From Candidatus Accumulibacter aalborgensis (GTDB lineage Bacteria > Pseudomonadota > Gammaproteobacteria > Burkholderiales > Rhodocyclaceae), in NCBI RefSeq assembly GCF_900089955.1, contig NZ_FLQX01000090.1, forward strand, positions 1-64,000: a stretch of DNA of 64,000 nucleotides, read 5' to 3'. The notes under the pieces are model-generated. The model was given only the letters and a program-made list of their open reading frames with translations. It was not told the origin of the DNA and did no database searches. The translations under genes and the position numbers were made by a program. Positions 25,801 through 34,307 of this stretch are shown in pieces; position 1 is the first letter of the stretch; each line of letters starts with the position of its first letter.

Positions 25801-28791
25801 CGCCGGTGTCGATAAGGCCAGATGGACCGCCACCGCCGACGCCAGCGTGGGAGCGATCCACATCGACCGGAAAGACGCCGCGAGATCGGCGCGGCCGCGC
25901 TGCGCGGCCTGGCGATCGGCATCGATCGACGGATTCCATTCCAGCAATCGTCGGTGCGCGATCAGCAGTCGCCAGTGCGTGCGCACGATGGCATCCAGAC
26001 TGTAGAACGCTTCATAAGGAAGACACGCGAACTCGAAGCCGACCTGCATCAGGTGCCGGGAAGTCGAGCGTGCGACGCCCGCCAGATGCTGGCGCAGCAG
26101 GACTTCTGCCGGCTTGCGGAGGAACTCGAGGATAGACACGCAGAGGGGAGCGATCAGCACGATGCCGATCACCGACAGAGTCCACCAACCGGCCGATGGC
26201 AACAGTGTCCAGCCGAGCAGCAAGAGCAATATCAGCACCGCGGGGACGACGCTGCGGCGCAGGTTGTCGAGCAGCTTCCACTGCGACAAGGCCGAGAGTG
26301 GGTTCTCCTCACCCTGCGCAGGCGTTGCGCTACCCTTGCCCCCCGGTACGCGGCGCAGCAACCACCCGGCAAGCTGCCAATCGCCACGAATCCAGCGATA
26401 GCGACGGCTGACGTCGGCGCTGTAACGGGCCGGATAATCCTCGTACAACTGAACGTCGCTCAACAGCCCGGCGCGCGCGTAGCATCCCTCGAGAAGGTCG
26501 TGACTGAGGATGCGATTGTCCGGAAAGCGACCGCCGAGCGCCTGCTCGAACGAATCGACGTCGTAGATCCCCTTGCCGACGAACGAGCCTTCGCCGAACA
26601 CGTCCTGGTAGACATCCGAAGCGACGCGTGTGTACGGGTCGATACCCGGCTCTCCGCCATACAGACGTGCATAGCGCGAGCGCGTCGTCCCCGGCAGGCT
26701 GATCGCCACGCGCGGTTGCAGGATGCCATAGCCCTCGGTGACACGCCGTTTTTCCGGGTCGTAGCACGGGCGATTCAGCGGGTGCGCCAGGGTGCCGACA
26801 AATTGCCGCGCGGCATCGCGCGGCAATTGGGTGTCCGTGTCGAGGGTGATGACGAAGCGCACGGCAGACAGGAGCGCGGTGTCACCGACCACCAGCGCAA
26901 AGCCGCTTGATGCGCCAGGCGCACTGCGCAGCAGCGCGTTCAGGTCCGCCAGCTTGCCGCGCTTGCGTTCGTATCCCATCCAGATACCGTCATGCGGGTT
27001 CCATCGCCGGGGGCGATGGAAGAGGAAGAAGATGTCGCCGCCGCTCCCGTCGGCGACGTATTTCTCGTTGAGCTCGTCGATTCTCGTCTCGGCCAGTTGC
27101 AACAGAGGTCCGTCGCTGGGCAGCGACTCCTGATCGGCGTCCGGGAAATCTGTCAATAGCCCGAAGTGCAGGCGTTGGTCGCGATTGGCCAGGAAGCGGA
27201 CTTCCAGCGCCTCGACCAGATCCTCGACGTTCTCGGCGCTGCCGAGCATGGTCGGCACGACCACCAGTGTTCGCGCAGTCGGCGGTATTCCTTCCGAAAA
27301 GTCCATTCTGGGCAAGGCACGCGGCGTCACCAGCAGGGTTGCCAGCCAGTTGACCAGCGCGACGGCCAACTGACTGCTGGCCAACAGCGAGAGGAGCGCG
27401 ATCGGCAGCAGTGCGCCCAACGGCAGGCCGAAGGCCAGTGCCTGGGCCAGCAGGCCAGCGCTGAGGATCACGCTGAGCAGAACGATCCCGCCCAGGTAGA
27501 TCAGCAAGGGGCAGCGTCCTGCCGCTCGCCGCAGGGACCGAGAGCCGGACACGCGGACTTCCGCGGCACGTTCGAGTTCCGGCAAGCCCTTGTCGATCAG
27601 GTAGAAGCCGACATGCCGTGCACGCTCGCCGGCGCCGGCGTCGGCGCTGTGCGCACCGACCAGCGAGGCAGCGCGTGCCAGATCGACCGCTTTGCGGGCC
27701 ACCTCATCCTCCGCCAGGCGACCCGTCTTGGCCAGCTCCTCGGTGGCATGGCGGTAACGATCGCGGGTGGCAAAATCCATGCGGCCATAGACGCCGGCCG
27801 GATCCTCAAGCAGAGTCTGCTCGACGATGCTCATCGTTTCGACGAACTCGCGCCAGTCCATCGCGCCGAGAACGCGGAGGCTGCCGATACTGTTGCTGAT
27901 CGAAACCTGGTCGGCCGCCTGGCGCTGGTTCTCCGACTGCACCAACTGCTCGATGGTCAGACCCGACTCGGACAGCCGTTGCTCGATCCAGGTCAAGGGC
28001 AAGGCGAGGGCCGGACCCCTCCCCTGCAAGCGGCGTGCGAGCTCGGCGACGAAGGCGCCGACCATCGGCGGATCCGAGCGCGCCATGTCGGCGATCACCA
28101 GAATCAGACTCTTCGGATCCTTTTCGGCGGTCTCGGTCATCCGGTCCGCCCAGGAATCGGCCAGATCGCCCTCGTCCCAACCAACGGCGATACGCATGCC
28201 GACGCGACGGAGGTTTTCGATCACCGCCAGCCGCAGCATGATCGGGATGGCCCATAACTCGCCCAGCTTGAGCGCGGTGACGGTCTGGTAGGCGGCCACG
28301 AAACGGCCGAGTGTCTCCGTGTCTACCCGCCCGTCGCCATGTGCGACGGTCTCCAGGGCGATGTCATAGACCCGCGGACAGCCCTGTGACGGCCCGCGCG
28401 CCAGGCGCGGGAGTTCCCGGCTGTAACCCTTGGGCAGGTGCCTCTTGGCCGTGCTGATCTGCTCTTCGATGAGATAGAAATTGTCGAGCAGCCATTCGCC
28501 GGCCGGCGTAATACGGCGATTCGTGCCCACCGCTGCCGTGAGCAGCCGGCACACGCCGACCAGGGCCGACTCGTTCTCCGCCAGGCGGGCGAGAAGCTGG
28601 TCCACCGCGCGCCCGGTAGCCAGCGTGTGCGAGGCCGCGAGAGCCTTGCCATGCTGCGCCATCTGATCGGCGCTGAACAACTCCGACCGCAACGGGGCTT
28701 CTTCATCCGGATGAATGGGTAGCGAGTCGTCGCCGCGAAAGCGCCTCGTCAACCGCCGCAAGAATCCGGTAAGCGTTGTGCCAGCATTCAA
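19894..28791 (-). CDS. ndvB: Cyclic beta-1,2-glucan synthase (NdvB/ChvB type)
   Basis: A giant inner-membrane enzyme that starts, elongates and cyclises periplasmic beta-glucan, needed for osmotic adaptation and surface interactions. The sequence shows membrane clusters near residues 400-490, 870-930 and 1000-1060 and a GT84 glycosyltransferase domain (VITLDTDTQLPRDAARQFVGT near 640). A long glucoamylase-like/GH94-related middle follows (GISESGYNTVDVHFNYQYRAFG, YMAHHQGMSLLAL). The C-terminal GH94 phosphorylase-like domain has GYYQSGGAFGFRDQLQDAMAL and GSGDWNDGMNLVG. Length (2,965) is typical. I prefer a TTG start eight bases after AAGGAGG; a TTG 45 nt further upstream is possible but has no ribosome site. 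It follows the AI-2E gene closely, so both are probably co-transcribed. Confidence 0.92.
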   Translation of the reverse strand: MNAGTTLTGFLRRLTRRFRGDDSLPIHPDEEAPLRSELFSADQMAQHGKALAASHTLATGRAVDQLLARLAENESALVGVCRLLTAAVGTNRRITPAGEWLLDNFYLIEEQISTAKRHLPKGYSRELPRLARGPSQGCPRVYDIALETVAHGDGRVDTETLGRFVAAYQTVTALKLGELWAIPIMLRLAVIENLRRVGMRIAVGWDEGDLADSWADRMTETAEKDPKSLILVIADMARSDPPMVGAFVAELARRLQGRGPALALPLTWIEQRLSESGLTIEQLVQSENQRQAADQVSISNSIGSLRVLGAMDWREFVETMSIVEQTLLEDPAGVYGRMDFATRDRYRHATEELAKTGRLAEDEVARKAVDLARAASLVGAHSADAGAGERARHVGFYLIDKGLPELERAAEVRVSGSRSLRRAAGRCPLLIYLGGIVLLSVILSAGLLAQALAFGLPLGALLPIALLSLLASSQLAVALVNWLATLLVTPRALPRMDFSEGIPPTARTLVVVPTMLGSAENVEDLVEALEVRFLANRDQRLHFGLLTDFPDADQESLPSDGPLLQLAETRIDELNEKYVADGSGGDIFFLFHRPRRWNPHDGIWMGYERKRGKLADLNALLRSAPGASSGFALVVGDTALLSAVRFVITLDTDTQLPRDAARQFVGTLAHPLNRPCYDPEKRRVTEGYGILQPRVAISLPGTTRSRYARLYGGEPGIDPYTRVASDVYQDVFGEGSFVGKGIYDVDSFEQALGGRFPDNRILSHDLLEGCYARAGLLSDVQLYEDYPARYSADVSRRYRWIRGDWQLAGWLLRRVPGGKGSATPAQGEENPLSALSQWKLLDNLRRSVVPAVLILLLLLGWTLLPSAGWWTLSVIGIVLIAPLCVSILEFLRKPAEVLLRQHLAGVARSTSRHLMQVGFEFACLPYEAFYSLDAIVRTHWRLLIAHRRLLEWNPSIDADRQAAQRGRADLAASFRSMWIAPTLASAVAVHLALSTPAMLTVAGPILLLWAASPLAAWWISRPLARLEAALTLAQTLFLRALSRRTWAFFENFVGPEDHWLPPDNYQKYRIAAVAHRTSPTNIGMALLANLSAYDFGYLPVGPLLDRTANTLRTLEGLKRYRGHFYNWYDTQTLQPLPPLYISTVDSGNLAGHLLTLRAGLLALADEKILSARLLDGLSDTLRILSESADETASVPIAAFREELESASAAPPATLSAARSQFERLATGAAEIAARIADGLDAQHIPEVPHDTDDAVSESEAGDWARALVRQCRAALDEVTFLAPWLLLPVAPSGLETHLATLADLADSDAIPTLRGLAALESDLRPCIGALLAGGTTPSQYAWLADLQRHLIAGSAHAGERLATLESLALQAGNFARIEYDFLFDGTRHLLTIGYNVAEQRADASYYDLLASEARLACFVAIAQGQLPQESWFALGRLLTSTSGEPVLLSWSGSMFEYLMPLLVMPTYDHTLLDQTCKAVVARQIEYGSHRGVPWGISESGYNTVDVHFNYQYRAFGVPGLGLKRGLAHDLVIAPYASALALMVAPEQACLNLQRLAAEGFIGRFGFFEAIDYTPARQRRGQSRAVVRSYMAHHQGMSLLALAYLLLDRPMQRRFESDRLFQAVLLLLQERIPKATAYFSHTAELSDVRSQWIAAETPVRVFTSPDTPIPEVKLLSNGRYHVMVTNAGGGYSRWKDLAVTRWREDSTCDNWGSFCYLRDVRSGVFWSTTHQPTLKRPESYEAIFSEGRAEFRRRDALAGGEGDCETYTEIVVSPEDDIELRRVRITNRTRLRREIEVTSYAEVVIAPPAADVIHPAFSNLFVHTEILPERRAILCTRRPRSQGEQAPWMLHLMVVHGADVGALSYETDRLRFIGRTRDASNPLAMIEAGELSGSAGSVLDPIVAIRQRITLDPKQSAIIDIVSGISDSRETALCLVDKYQDRHLADRVFDLAWTHSQVVLRQLNATEADSQLHARLASSVIYANASLRAAAAVLIQNHRGQSGLWGYAISGDLPIVLLQITDGANIDLVRQLVQAHAYWRLKGLAVDLVIWNEDRAGYRQQLQEQIMGLIASGIGASLIDRPGGIFVRPAEQISGEDRILFQSVARAVITDGRGTLAEQLDSRAPVGPRPPRLHHRRSHWPEVPEVALAKRELILFNGLGGFTIDGREYVITLAPGQVTPAPWVNVLANRHFGTVISESGVAYTWSENAHEFRLTPWHNDPVSDASGEALYLRDETTGQVWSPTPLPAPATTPYVIRHGFGYSVFETRVDGICSELWVYVAIDAAVKFSVLKVRNESGRRRRLSATGYVEWVLGDLRAKSAMHVSTEIDPRSGTLYAHNPYSPEFADRVAFFDVDDQTRNLSGDRAEFLGRNGTLRNPAALQRARLSGKVGAGLDPCGAIQVNFELADGQEREIIFRLGVGHNAYEANKLMRRFRGGQAARGALEAVWQYWKHTLGAVQVETPDPSVNVLANGWLVYQTLTCRVWARSGYYQSGGAFGFRDQLQDAMALIHAAPRLVREHLLLCASRQFQEGDVQHWWHPPMGRGVRTRCSDDYLWLPLAVCRYVRSIGDTGVLDESVPFLEGRPVNPEDDSYYDLPGQSEELGSLYEHCVRAIRHALHFGEHGLPLMGSGDWNDGMNLVGIHGQGESIWLGFFLCEVLRQFASVASAHGDLSFAELCRDEGGRLRQNIEQHGWDGEWYRRAYFDDGTPLGSAANVECRIDSISQSWSVLSGAADGLGNITRSRRAMQAVDEHLVRREYALVQLLDPPFDKSNLDPGYIRGYVPGVRENGGQYTHGAVWAAMAFAELGERERAWELLKMINPVNHARTAAGVATYKVEPYVVAADVYALSPHIGRGGWSWYTGSAGWMYRLIVESLLGLRLEGEQLRLAPCLPADWPGCTIHYRYRETVYHIAVWQTRTGTNRQSGVTSVTSVTVDGVERHDQTIPLVDDYREHLVELRVDLSVQP

Positions 28792-28848
28792 TTCGGAGGC
28801 CTCCTTTCCACGTAGACGAAAAACAATCTCGACCAAACGCGCCAGGGA

Positions 28849-30048
28849 CTAGTCAGCAAGTAACTCGGCCAGCGGTCCATGGGGCTCCACATGCTGCGCT
28901 ACCACTTTAACGATGACCGTGATCGGAAAGCTCAACAGCATTCCCCAGACGCCCCACAGCCACGTCCAGAAGAGCAGCGAGACGAACACCGCGGCGGTGT
29001 TCATTTTGGCGATCCTGCCGCTCATCCAGGTCGTGACGAAGGTCCCGACCAGCGTCGCGATGGCCAGTGACGCTCCGGCAACGAGGAGCGCCGTCGATAG
29101 GCTGTCGAACTGCATGAAGACTGCCATGCCGATGGCGGCGGCGGCGATGGCCGACCCAACATACGGGATCAGGTGCAACAGGCCGGCAGCCACCCCCCAG
29201 GCGCCATCGTTTTCCAGACCGATCCAGCGCAGGGCAATCCAGGTCAACAGTCCGACCAGCACGTTGGTTGCTAAAAGCATCAACAGGTAGCGCTGGATCG
29301 ATTCGTTGATCGCCCCGAGAATGTGCACGGTAATCTTCCTGTTCGACAGCGAGGGCCCCGTCAGGCGCACCAGCTTCCTCTTGTACGTGTCGCCCGAGAG
29401 CAGGAGAAAAAAAGTCAGGAAGAGCACCATGGCTGCCTGGGCAACCACCCCTGCCGCTCCCCTGGAGCCCGCCAGGAGCATGTTGCCGACCTGGAAGCCG
29501 GGCGTGTCGATGACGACGCGTGTCGCCGGCTGTCTGAGCGGCGACGTGGTGCCGGTGACGTGGCTGGTGGCGTTCTCGATCTCGCGGGCAGCGGTCTGCA
29601 TCTTCTGCACGGTACTGGCCTGGCCCTGGCGCACGCTGGCCAGCCCGGCGGACACCTTCCTCACCGCTTCCGGCACCTGATCAAGGATCGTCTGCATCTC
29701 GGCGCGCAAGGAGTAGGTCCCGAAGGCCAGCGCACACACCACAGCGACCATCACGGAGCTGGTCCCCAGCACACGCGGGATCCCGAGCCGCTCGAGCCAG
29801 ATCACGAGTGGGTTCAGGGTATAGGCCAACAGGATGCCGAGCAGGAGAGAAATGAACAGGCTTTGCGCCCAGTCCAGGGCGAAGACCACCGCCACCGTCG
29901 CCAGGATCGCCAGCGCCACACTCCCCCGCCTGGCCCAGCGCTCGCGGACTTTAGGTACCGCCGCTGGCAACCCGGCAGCCGCCGGCGCATGATCGCCTGC
30001 CAAGGCTTCCGTTTGAGGCGCTACCGGGGCGGCGATCGGGGTGGACAT
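28849..30048 (-). CDS. AI-2E family (PerM-like) membrane transporter
   Basis: A 399-residue inner-membrane protein of the AI-2E/TqsA/YhhT superfamily. A proline/alanine-rich cytoplasmic N terminus (1-35) is followed by paired helices (VALAILATVAVVFALDW, LFISLLLGILLAYTLNPLV) and a long soluble helical loop (~100-180). The conserved C-terminal group of helices includes LLHLIPYVGSAIAAAAIGM and LLFWTWLWGVWGMLLSFPITV. Family members export signals, sodium/protons or unknown metabolites; the substrate is not predictable. It ends 57 nt before the preferred ndvB start, so a link to glucan synthesis or osmoadaptation is plausible. It uses TAG as its stop. Confidence 0.88.
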   Translation of the reverse strand: MSTPIAAPVAPQTEALAGDHAPAAAGLPAAVPKVRERWARRGSVALAILATVAVVFALDWAQSLFISLLLGILLAYTLNPLVIWLERLGIPRVLGTSSVMVAVVCALAFGTYSLRAEMQTILDQVPEAVRKVSAGLASVRQGQASTVQKMQTAAREIENATSHVTGTTSPLRQPATRVVIDTPGFQVGNMLLAGSRGAAGVVAQAAMVLFLTFFLLLSGDTYKRKLVRLTGPSLSNRKITVHILGAINESIQRYLLMLLATNVLVGLLTWIALRWIGLENDGAWGVAAGLLHLIPYVGSAIAAAAIGMAVFMQFDSLSTALLVAGASLAIATLVGTFVTTWMSGRIAKMNTAAVFVSLLFWTWLWGVWGMLLSFPITVIVKVVAQHVEPHGPLAELLAD

Positions 30049-30238
30049 CGGTGTTGGCGGCCTGGTCAGTCAAGCGTGGGAGCGCTGCCCGACTACCCAC
30101 CAAACCGGGGGCAGCCGCGCGCCACCCCAGGAGGATAGCCCGCCACCCGCGCGGCGTATGTTCGCTGCCGTACATTGGCGTCCAGCGGCGCTGGCGCCGG
30201 CGTGCGCGTGCACCCTGTCTCAGGCCTGCGCTTTTCAG

Positions 30239-31174
30239 TCAGTGGGTGGCTTCGCTGCGCTCGCTGGCCTCGCCGCGCAGCCGCTCATCACGCAGACTGC
30301 CGAACCAGAGCGCATACTGCCGGGTGAACTCCGCGCCGAGGAAGAAAATCTGTGCCGAGTAATACACCCACAGGAGCAGCGCGATCACCGACCCGGCGGC
30401 ACCAAAGCTCGAAGCGATGCCGGTGTGGCCCAGATACACGCCAATCACATATTTCCCCAGGCTGAACAGGGCCGCAGTGAAGGCGGCACCGGTCCACACG
30501 TCGCGCCAGGACAGCGGCGCGTCCGGCAGCGTCCGGTAAATGACAGCCAGCATGCAGGCAATGACGCCGAACGAAACGAGCGACGAAGTGGTCGAGAAAA
30601 CCACGGCCGAACTGGCCCACACCCCGTCCGCATAGCGTTCAAGCATCGCCAGTGCCGCGCTGGCGACCAGGGAGAGGAGGAGCAGCAAGGCCAGAACAAG
30701 GACCAGGCCAAAGGACAGCAGCCGGGTCCGCAAGAGCGTCCCGAAGCCCGATTGACGCGTCTTGTCGATACCCCACAGTTCATCGAGGCTGCCCTTCAGC
30801 TCGGCGAAGACGCTGGTTGCGCCGAGCACCAGCAGGACGCTGGCGACCAGCGTCGCGACCCTCCCCGAGGCGGGATCGCGGGCAGCGGCCAGCAGTGCCT
30901 GGATGGCCTGGGCGCCATTCGGGCCGACCACATCCTGCACCTGGGCGACGACGCCGCCCTGGGCCGCCTCGGCGCCGAAGAAGTAGCCGACCACGGCGAT
31001 CGCCAGGACCAGAATCGGGGTGATCGAGAACAAGGTGTAGAAAGCCAGTGCGGCACCCTTGCTCGCTGCCCGGTGATCGATCCAGGAGATCAGCGACTCG
31101 ATCAGAACGACCTTCAGGTGGCTGGCCCAGATGGGTGGAGAATGGAGCAGACGATGGACGGTATCGCGGAACAC
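30239..31174 (-). CDS. YihY/BrkB-type membrane protein
   Basis: A 311-residue inner-membrane protein of the YihY/virulence factor BrkB (former RNase BN) family with six hydrophobic helices. Signature stretches are AASKGAALAFYTLFSITPILVLAIAV, the AELKGSLDELWGI loop, and AAGSVIALLLWVYYSAQIFFLGAEFT near the end. No biochemical role is settled for the family. The start is a GTG with GAGGAGG four bases before it (reverse of the bases near 31180); upstream in-frame codons overlap the broken acyltransferase and are not coding. A 190-nt gap separates it from the AI-2E gene in the same direction. Confidence 0.85.
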   Translation of the reverse strand: MFRDTVHRLLHSPPIWASHLKVVLIESLISWIDHRAASKGAALAFYTLFSITPILVLAIAVVGYFFGAEAAQGGVVAQVQDVVGPNGAQAIQALLAAARDPASGRVATLVASVLLVLGATSVFAELKGSLDELWGIDKTRQSGFGTLLRTRLLSFGLVLVLALLLLLSLVASAALAMLERYADGVWASSAVVFSTTSSLVSFGVIACMLAVIYRTLPDAPLSWRDVWTGAAFTAALFSLGKYVIGVYLGHTGIASSFGAAGSVIALLLWVYYSAQIFFLGAEFTRQYALWFGSLRDERLRGEASERSEATH

Positions 31175-31256
31175 AGGCCTCCTCGCGGCGCAGCTCGGGT
31201 AGCCACGAAGTGTGCCACAGCTACCGGCTTCTGTCGCGCGCGCTGACTTCCGCAAC

Positions 31257-31886
31257 TCATGGTGACCTTCCTGGGCGCTTCTCCACGTGCCAACTGGCGC
31301 CTGGCCTGAGCGATGACTTCGCGCGCCAGATCCCACAGGTCGGTACGCGCATCGACGACAAAGGCCGCAGAGAGCAGGCTGACATAGAGGCTGGTCGGTG
31401 TCGTCGGCGGGATGGGCTGAAGATGCGGCCGCATGTCGACCGGGCACGACAGGAACAATGTCGCCGGGTCCCGGGTTGATCAGCAATCGAGTGATGGCAG
31501 CACAAGGCCGGAACGGAACGCTCAGCGGATGACATCTGCAGGTACAGGCAACGAATCAGTGGGGCCTCGTCATCGGCAAACGGTCGCGCCAACTCGCGCT
31601 CGATCTCTGTCTGCCAGTCATCAGCATTCGTGGTCCGGCACTCGAGTCCGATGGAGTAGCCCGGTGCCTCGGCAAAGCACAGGCCACCGTCGGCCGTCCA
31701 GACGACGCGCGTCCTCAGTAACGGGTTTCCTGCCTGCATGGCCTCGAGTCCGGAACGAATTCGCTGCGCATCGAGAGCACCCGAGCGTTCGGCGATGGCG
31801 ACGAAGTTCATGCACGAAACGCGATCCGCCAAGAAGAAAAAGGCTGCTGCGGGATCGAGTGGCCGAAGAACTGATGGTCTGGACAT
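31257..31886 (-). pseudogene. Broken condensation-domain (PapA-like) acyltransferase
   Basis: The N-terminal part is a clear condensation/chloramphenicol-acetyltransferase fold: LDPAAAFFFLADRV, NFVAIAERSGALDAQRIRSGLEAMQAGNPLLRTRVVW, and the catalytic HHSIAD. Directly after this the frame turns into arginine/serine-rich nonsense. In another frame the sequence resumes as SLYVSLLSAAFVVDARTDLWDLAREV (about 31300-31400), a typical piece of the C-terminal half. Roughly 200 residues that should lie between are missing, so a deletion with frameshift has destroyed the gene. Family members join acyl chains to alcohols or amines in lipid or peptide synthesis. Confidence 0.7.
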
Positions 31887-31893
31887 TCCTGTT

Positions 31894-32094
31894 CTACGAT
31901 TCCGCCGCAGGGTCCTCTTGTTTCACGATGATCTGCCAAGCATACATCAGGCCCGCTTCGTTGAACTCGGACCCCGTTTCCAGATCACGCCACCAAACCG
32001 ACGAGCAGGAGTCCGCTCCGAGATACCGCCAACGGCGATGTTCCCCGCTGCATAACTCGATCTCATAGATTGCGTTTGACTCGGGTTCGATCAT
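31894..32094 (-). CDS. Small protein of unknown function (66 residues)
   Basis: I do not recognise it. It starts MIEPESNAIYEIELC after an AAAGAGGG ribosome-site-like stretch, and is rich in Trp, Tyr and Glu with a WRYLGADSCSSVWWRDLETG centre. The alternation of charged and aromatic residues suggests a small beta-rich domain. It lies just upstream (7 nt) of the broken acyltransferase, in the same direction, and may have been its operon partner. Confidence 0.5.
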   Translation of the reverse strand: MIEPESNAIYEIELCSGEHRRWRYLGADSCSSVWWRDLETGSEFNEAGLMYAWQIIVKQEDPAAES

Positions 32095-32191
32095 TGGAAA
32101 AACCCTCTTTCTGCATGCCGGGATTCTACTCGGTTCGCCGGCGGGTTCGGCGCGCATCGTCAAGTTTCGGCTCAGCGTTAGCGGCCGGAGA

Positions 32192-33544
32192 CTACCTGCC
32201 GGCTTGGCTTACGGAGATTTTGGCTTCGCTGGGCGAAGGTTGCGCAAGGAAATCGAGTGTGAGATTCGCCAACGCCCGGACACCGATGGTCAGGACCCTT
32301 TCGTCAATCCAGAATTTGGCAGAATGGTTGGGAAACACCTGCTCCGGCGGCGTTCCGTCGGGCACTACACCGAGGAAGAAGAAGAAGCCTGGGACAAGCT
32401 TCTGGTAGGCCGAGAAGTCTTCGGAGACCGTGACCTTCGGATTGACGAATACATTGGCTTCACCCAGAGTCGCTCGCAGTGACCGCGCGCCGAACTCGGC
32501 GAGCCGTTCGTCGTTGTTCGTCACGTCGTAGTCGCGGACGATGGTCAGCTCCGCGCTGCCGCCCGCACTTTTCGCGATCGACTCAGCAGTGGTAATGATT
32601 CGTCGATGGATGTCGCGGCGCATCCCTTCATCCAGTGAGCGGATGGTGCCCAGCAGCTCGACAGAGTCCGGGATGATGTTTGAACGGTTACCCCCGTTGA
32701 TGGCGCCGATCGTGATCACTGAAGGTTCCAACAGCACATTGACCTGGCGACTCTGGATCGTCTGCAGTCCGAGAACGACCTGGGATGCGATGACAATCGG
32801 ATCAGTCCCCAGCCATGGCAATGCACCGTGGGTTTGAGCACCCCTGACGACAATCTTCAATGTATCGCCACTGGCCATGAACGGTCCTGGACGGTAGCCC
32901 GCGTGGCCCAATGGCGTGCGGCTGTTGAGGTGCAAGCCGAAAATTGCGGCGGGCACCGGGTCACGCAGCGCACCCTCCTTGACCATCAGGCTTGCTCCAC
33001 CCTCTTCCCCAGGTGGAGCGCCTTCCTCGGCCGGCTGGAAAATGAACTTCACCGTACCCGGCAGTTCATCCTTCATGGTCGCGAGAATCTCGGCCACACC
33101 CATAAGGATCGCTGTGTGGCCGTCGTGTCCGCAGACGTGAGCGACGCCGACCTCTTGCCCCATCCACATGGCCTTTGCCTTGGAGGCGAACGGAAGGCGG
33201 GTCTGTTCGCTGACCGGCAATCCATCCATATCGGCGCGTAGCGCAACCACTGGTCCAGGCAGCCTCCCTTTCAGGACTCCCACGACGCCTGTGTGAGCGA
33301 CGCCCGTTCGAACGTCGATACCCAGGTTTCTGAGGTGCTCGGCTACCAGCCTGGAAGTGCGAAATTCGCGGTTGCCCAACTCGGGGTTCTGGTGGATATC
33401 GCGTCGCCAGCCAATGACCTTGCTTTCCAGTGAGTTCGCGAGTTGGGCCACTTGCGGCCGATTCGCTGGGTCATCCGCGGCGAGTGCATTGCTGGGCGAT
33501 GCTGCTGCGATCAAGACTGTTGCAATCAGTGATTTCGCATTCAT
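32192..33544 (-). CDS. Exported M20 family amidohydrolase/carboxypeptidase
   Basis: A 450-residue zinc hydrolase of the M20D (AbgB/hippurate hydrolase/N-acyl amino acid amidohydrolase) group that removes acyl or aminoacyl groups from amino acids. A signal peptide (MNAKSLIATVLIAAASPSNALA) sends it to the periplasm. Metal-site motifs are VALRADMDGLPV, HVCGHDGHTA near 130, FQPAEEG near 165, GLH near 200 and a C-terminal SEDFSAY near 375. Length fits the family. The ATG has GGAG seven bases before it; an in-frame TTG four codons earlier overlaps that site and is unlikely. It stands alone, at the border between the housekeeping part and the repeat-rich island. Confidence 0.9.
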   Translation of the reverse strand: MNAKSLIATVLIAAASPSNALAADDPANRPQVAQLANSLESKVIGWRRDIHQNPELGNREFRTSRLVAEHLRNLGIDVRTGVAHTGVVGVLKGRLPGPVVALRADMDGLPVSEQTRLPFASKAKAMWMGQEVGVAHVCGHDGHTAILMGVAEILATMKDELPGTVKFIFQPAEEGAPPGEEGGASLMVKEGALRDPVPAAIFGLHLNSRTPLGHAGYRPGPFMASGDTLKIVVRGAQTHGALPWLGTDPIVIASQVVLGLQTIQSRQVNVLLEPSVITIGAINGGNRSNIIPDSVELLGTIRSLDEGMRRDIHRRIITTAESIAKSAGGSAELTIVRDYDVTNNDERLAEFGARSLRATLGEANVFVNPKVTVSEDFSAYQKLVPGFFFFLGVVPDGTPPEQVFPNHSAKFWIDERVLTIGVRALANLTLDFLAQPSPSEAKISVSQAGR

Positions 33545-33767
33545 GGGCTGCTCCAAAAGCGTGCAGATGACCTTAGCCCGAGTTTAACAGGCCAAACAAT
33601 ATTCTTATAAACAATGTGTTATAAGGCCATTTTGCACAACAAAAAACTCCACCTTCGCAACGCGCTGATTAAATACATGTTTTTACCTCGGATGTTAAAC
33701 TTGGGTTAGGTGATTCACACGAAAGAAGATCCCCGAATTCGGATAAAGGGACAGTGTTGCCAAAGGT

Positions 33768-33877
33768 ACTCCTCCCCCTTCAAGGGGGAGGTCGGGAGGG
33801 GGATGGGGTAAAGAGACTGCTCCCTTCTGTGCCTTTTAACCCCATCCCCTCCCCGACCCTCCCCTTGAAGGGGAGGG
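33768..33877. repeat. Large inverted repeat (REP/MITE-like palindromic unit)
   Basis: Two arms of about 38 bases face each other across ~29 bases. The left arm contains CCCCTTCAAGGGGGAGG then GGGAGGGGGATGGGG; the right arm contains CCCCATCCCCTCCCC then CCCTCCCCTTGAAGGGGAGG. Each arm also has its own small palindrome (CCTTCAAGG / CCTTGAAGG). The structure would form a long hairpin in RNA. It resembles a dispersed intergenic repeat more than a terminator. Confidence 0.75.
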
Positions 33878-34047
33878 AGCGCGCCCGTGGCTGACATGTG
33901 CATTCCTGGGAATCGCCTTATTGGGCCGCTTCCCGGTCAGCGCAGGAGCGCTGTCTTGCCCCCTCAACTCGCGACCAGTGCGGGTGACCTGCCGATTTTG
34001 ACGACACCGAAGGGCTATCCCGATGGGCAAGCGCATGGGAATTGTAG

Positions 34048-34185
34048 GCTACGACAGCGCTCCGGCAAACCTGCCCGGAATGCCGCATCTCGATCTGTAC
34101 TCTCTGCCCCACCCACTACAGCGGGAAAGGCAGCCTCAGCCGCTTCAAGGTCATCTGCAGGAACTTCCCCGATATGGCAACATGA
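34048..34185 (+). other. Cysteine-rich open frame without a start, possible gene relic
   Basis: Within the ~760-base gap between the M20 and cytochrome genes, a 45-codon frame reads TCPECRISICTLCPTHYSGKG and ends FPDMAT. The CPEC...CTLC pairs look like a zinc-ribbon piece. A stop stands just before it and there is no ATG, so it is at most a fragment. The rest of the gap shows only the large inverted repeat. Confidence 0.25.
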
Positions 34186-34307
34186 TGGATGATGTTGCCA
34201 GTCAGCCGGAAGCGGGCGAACCGCGGCGGCGGGTTCTGATCGCTATCAACAAGCGGGCTGCCTGCCGGAGTGGCAACCAGCAAATTTCGAAAAACCGGGA
34301 GTTGGCA

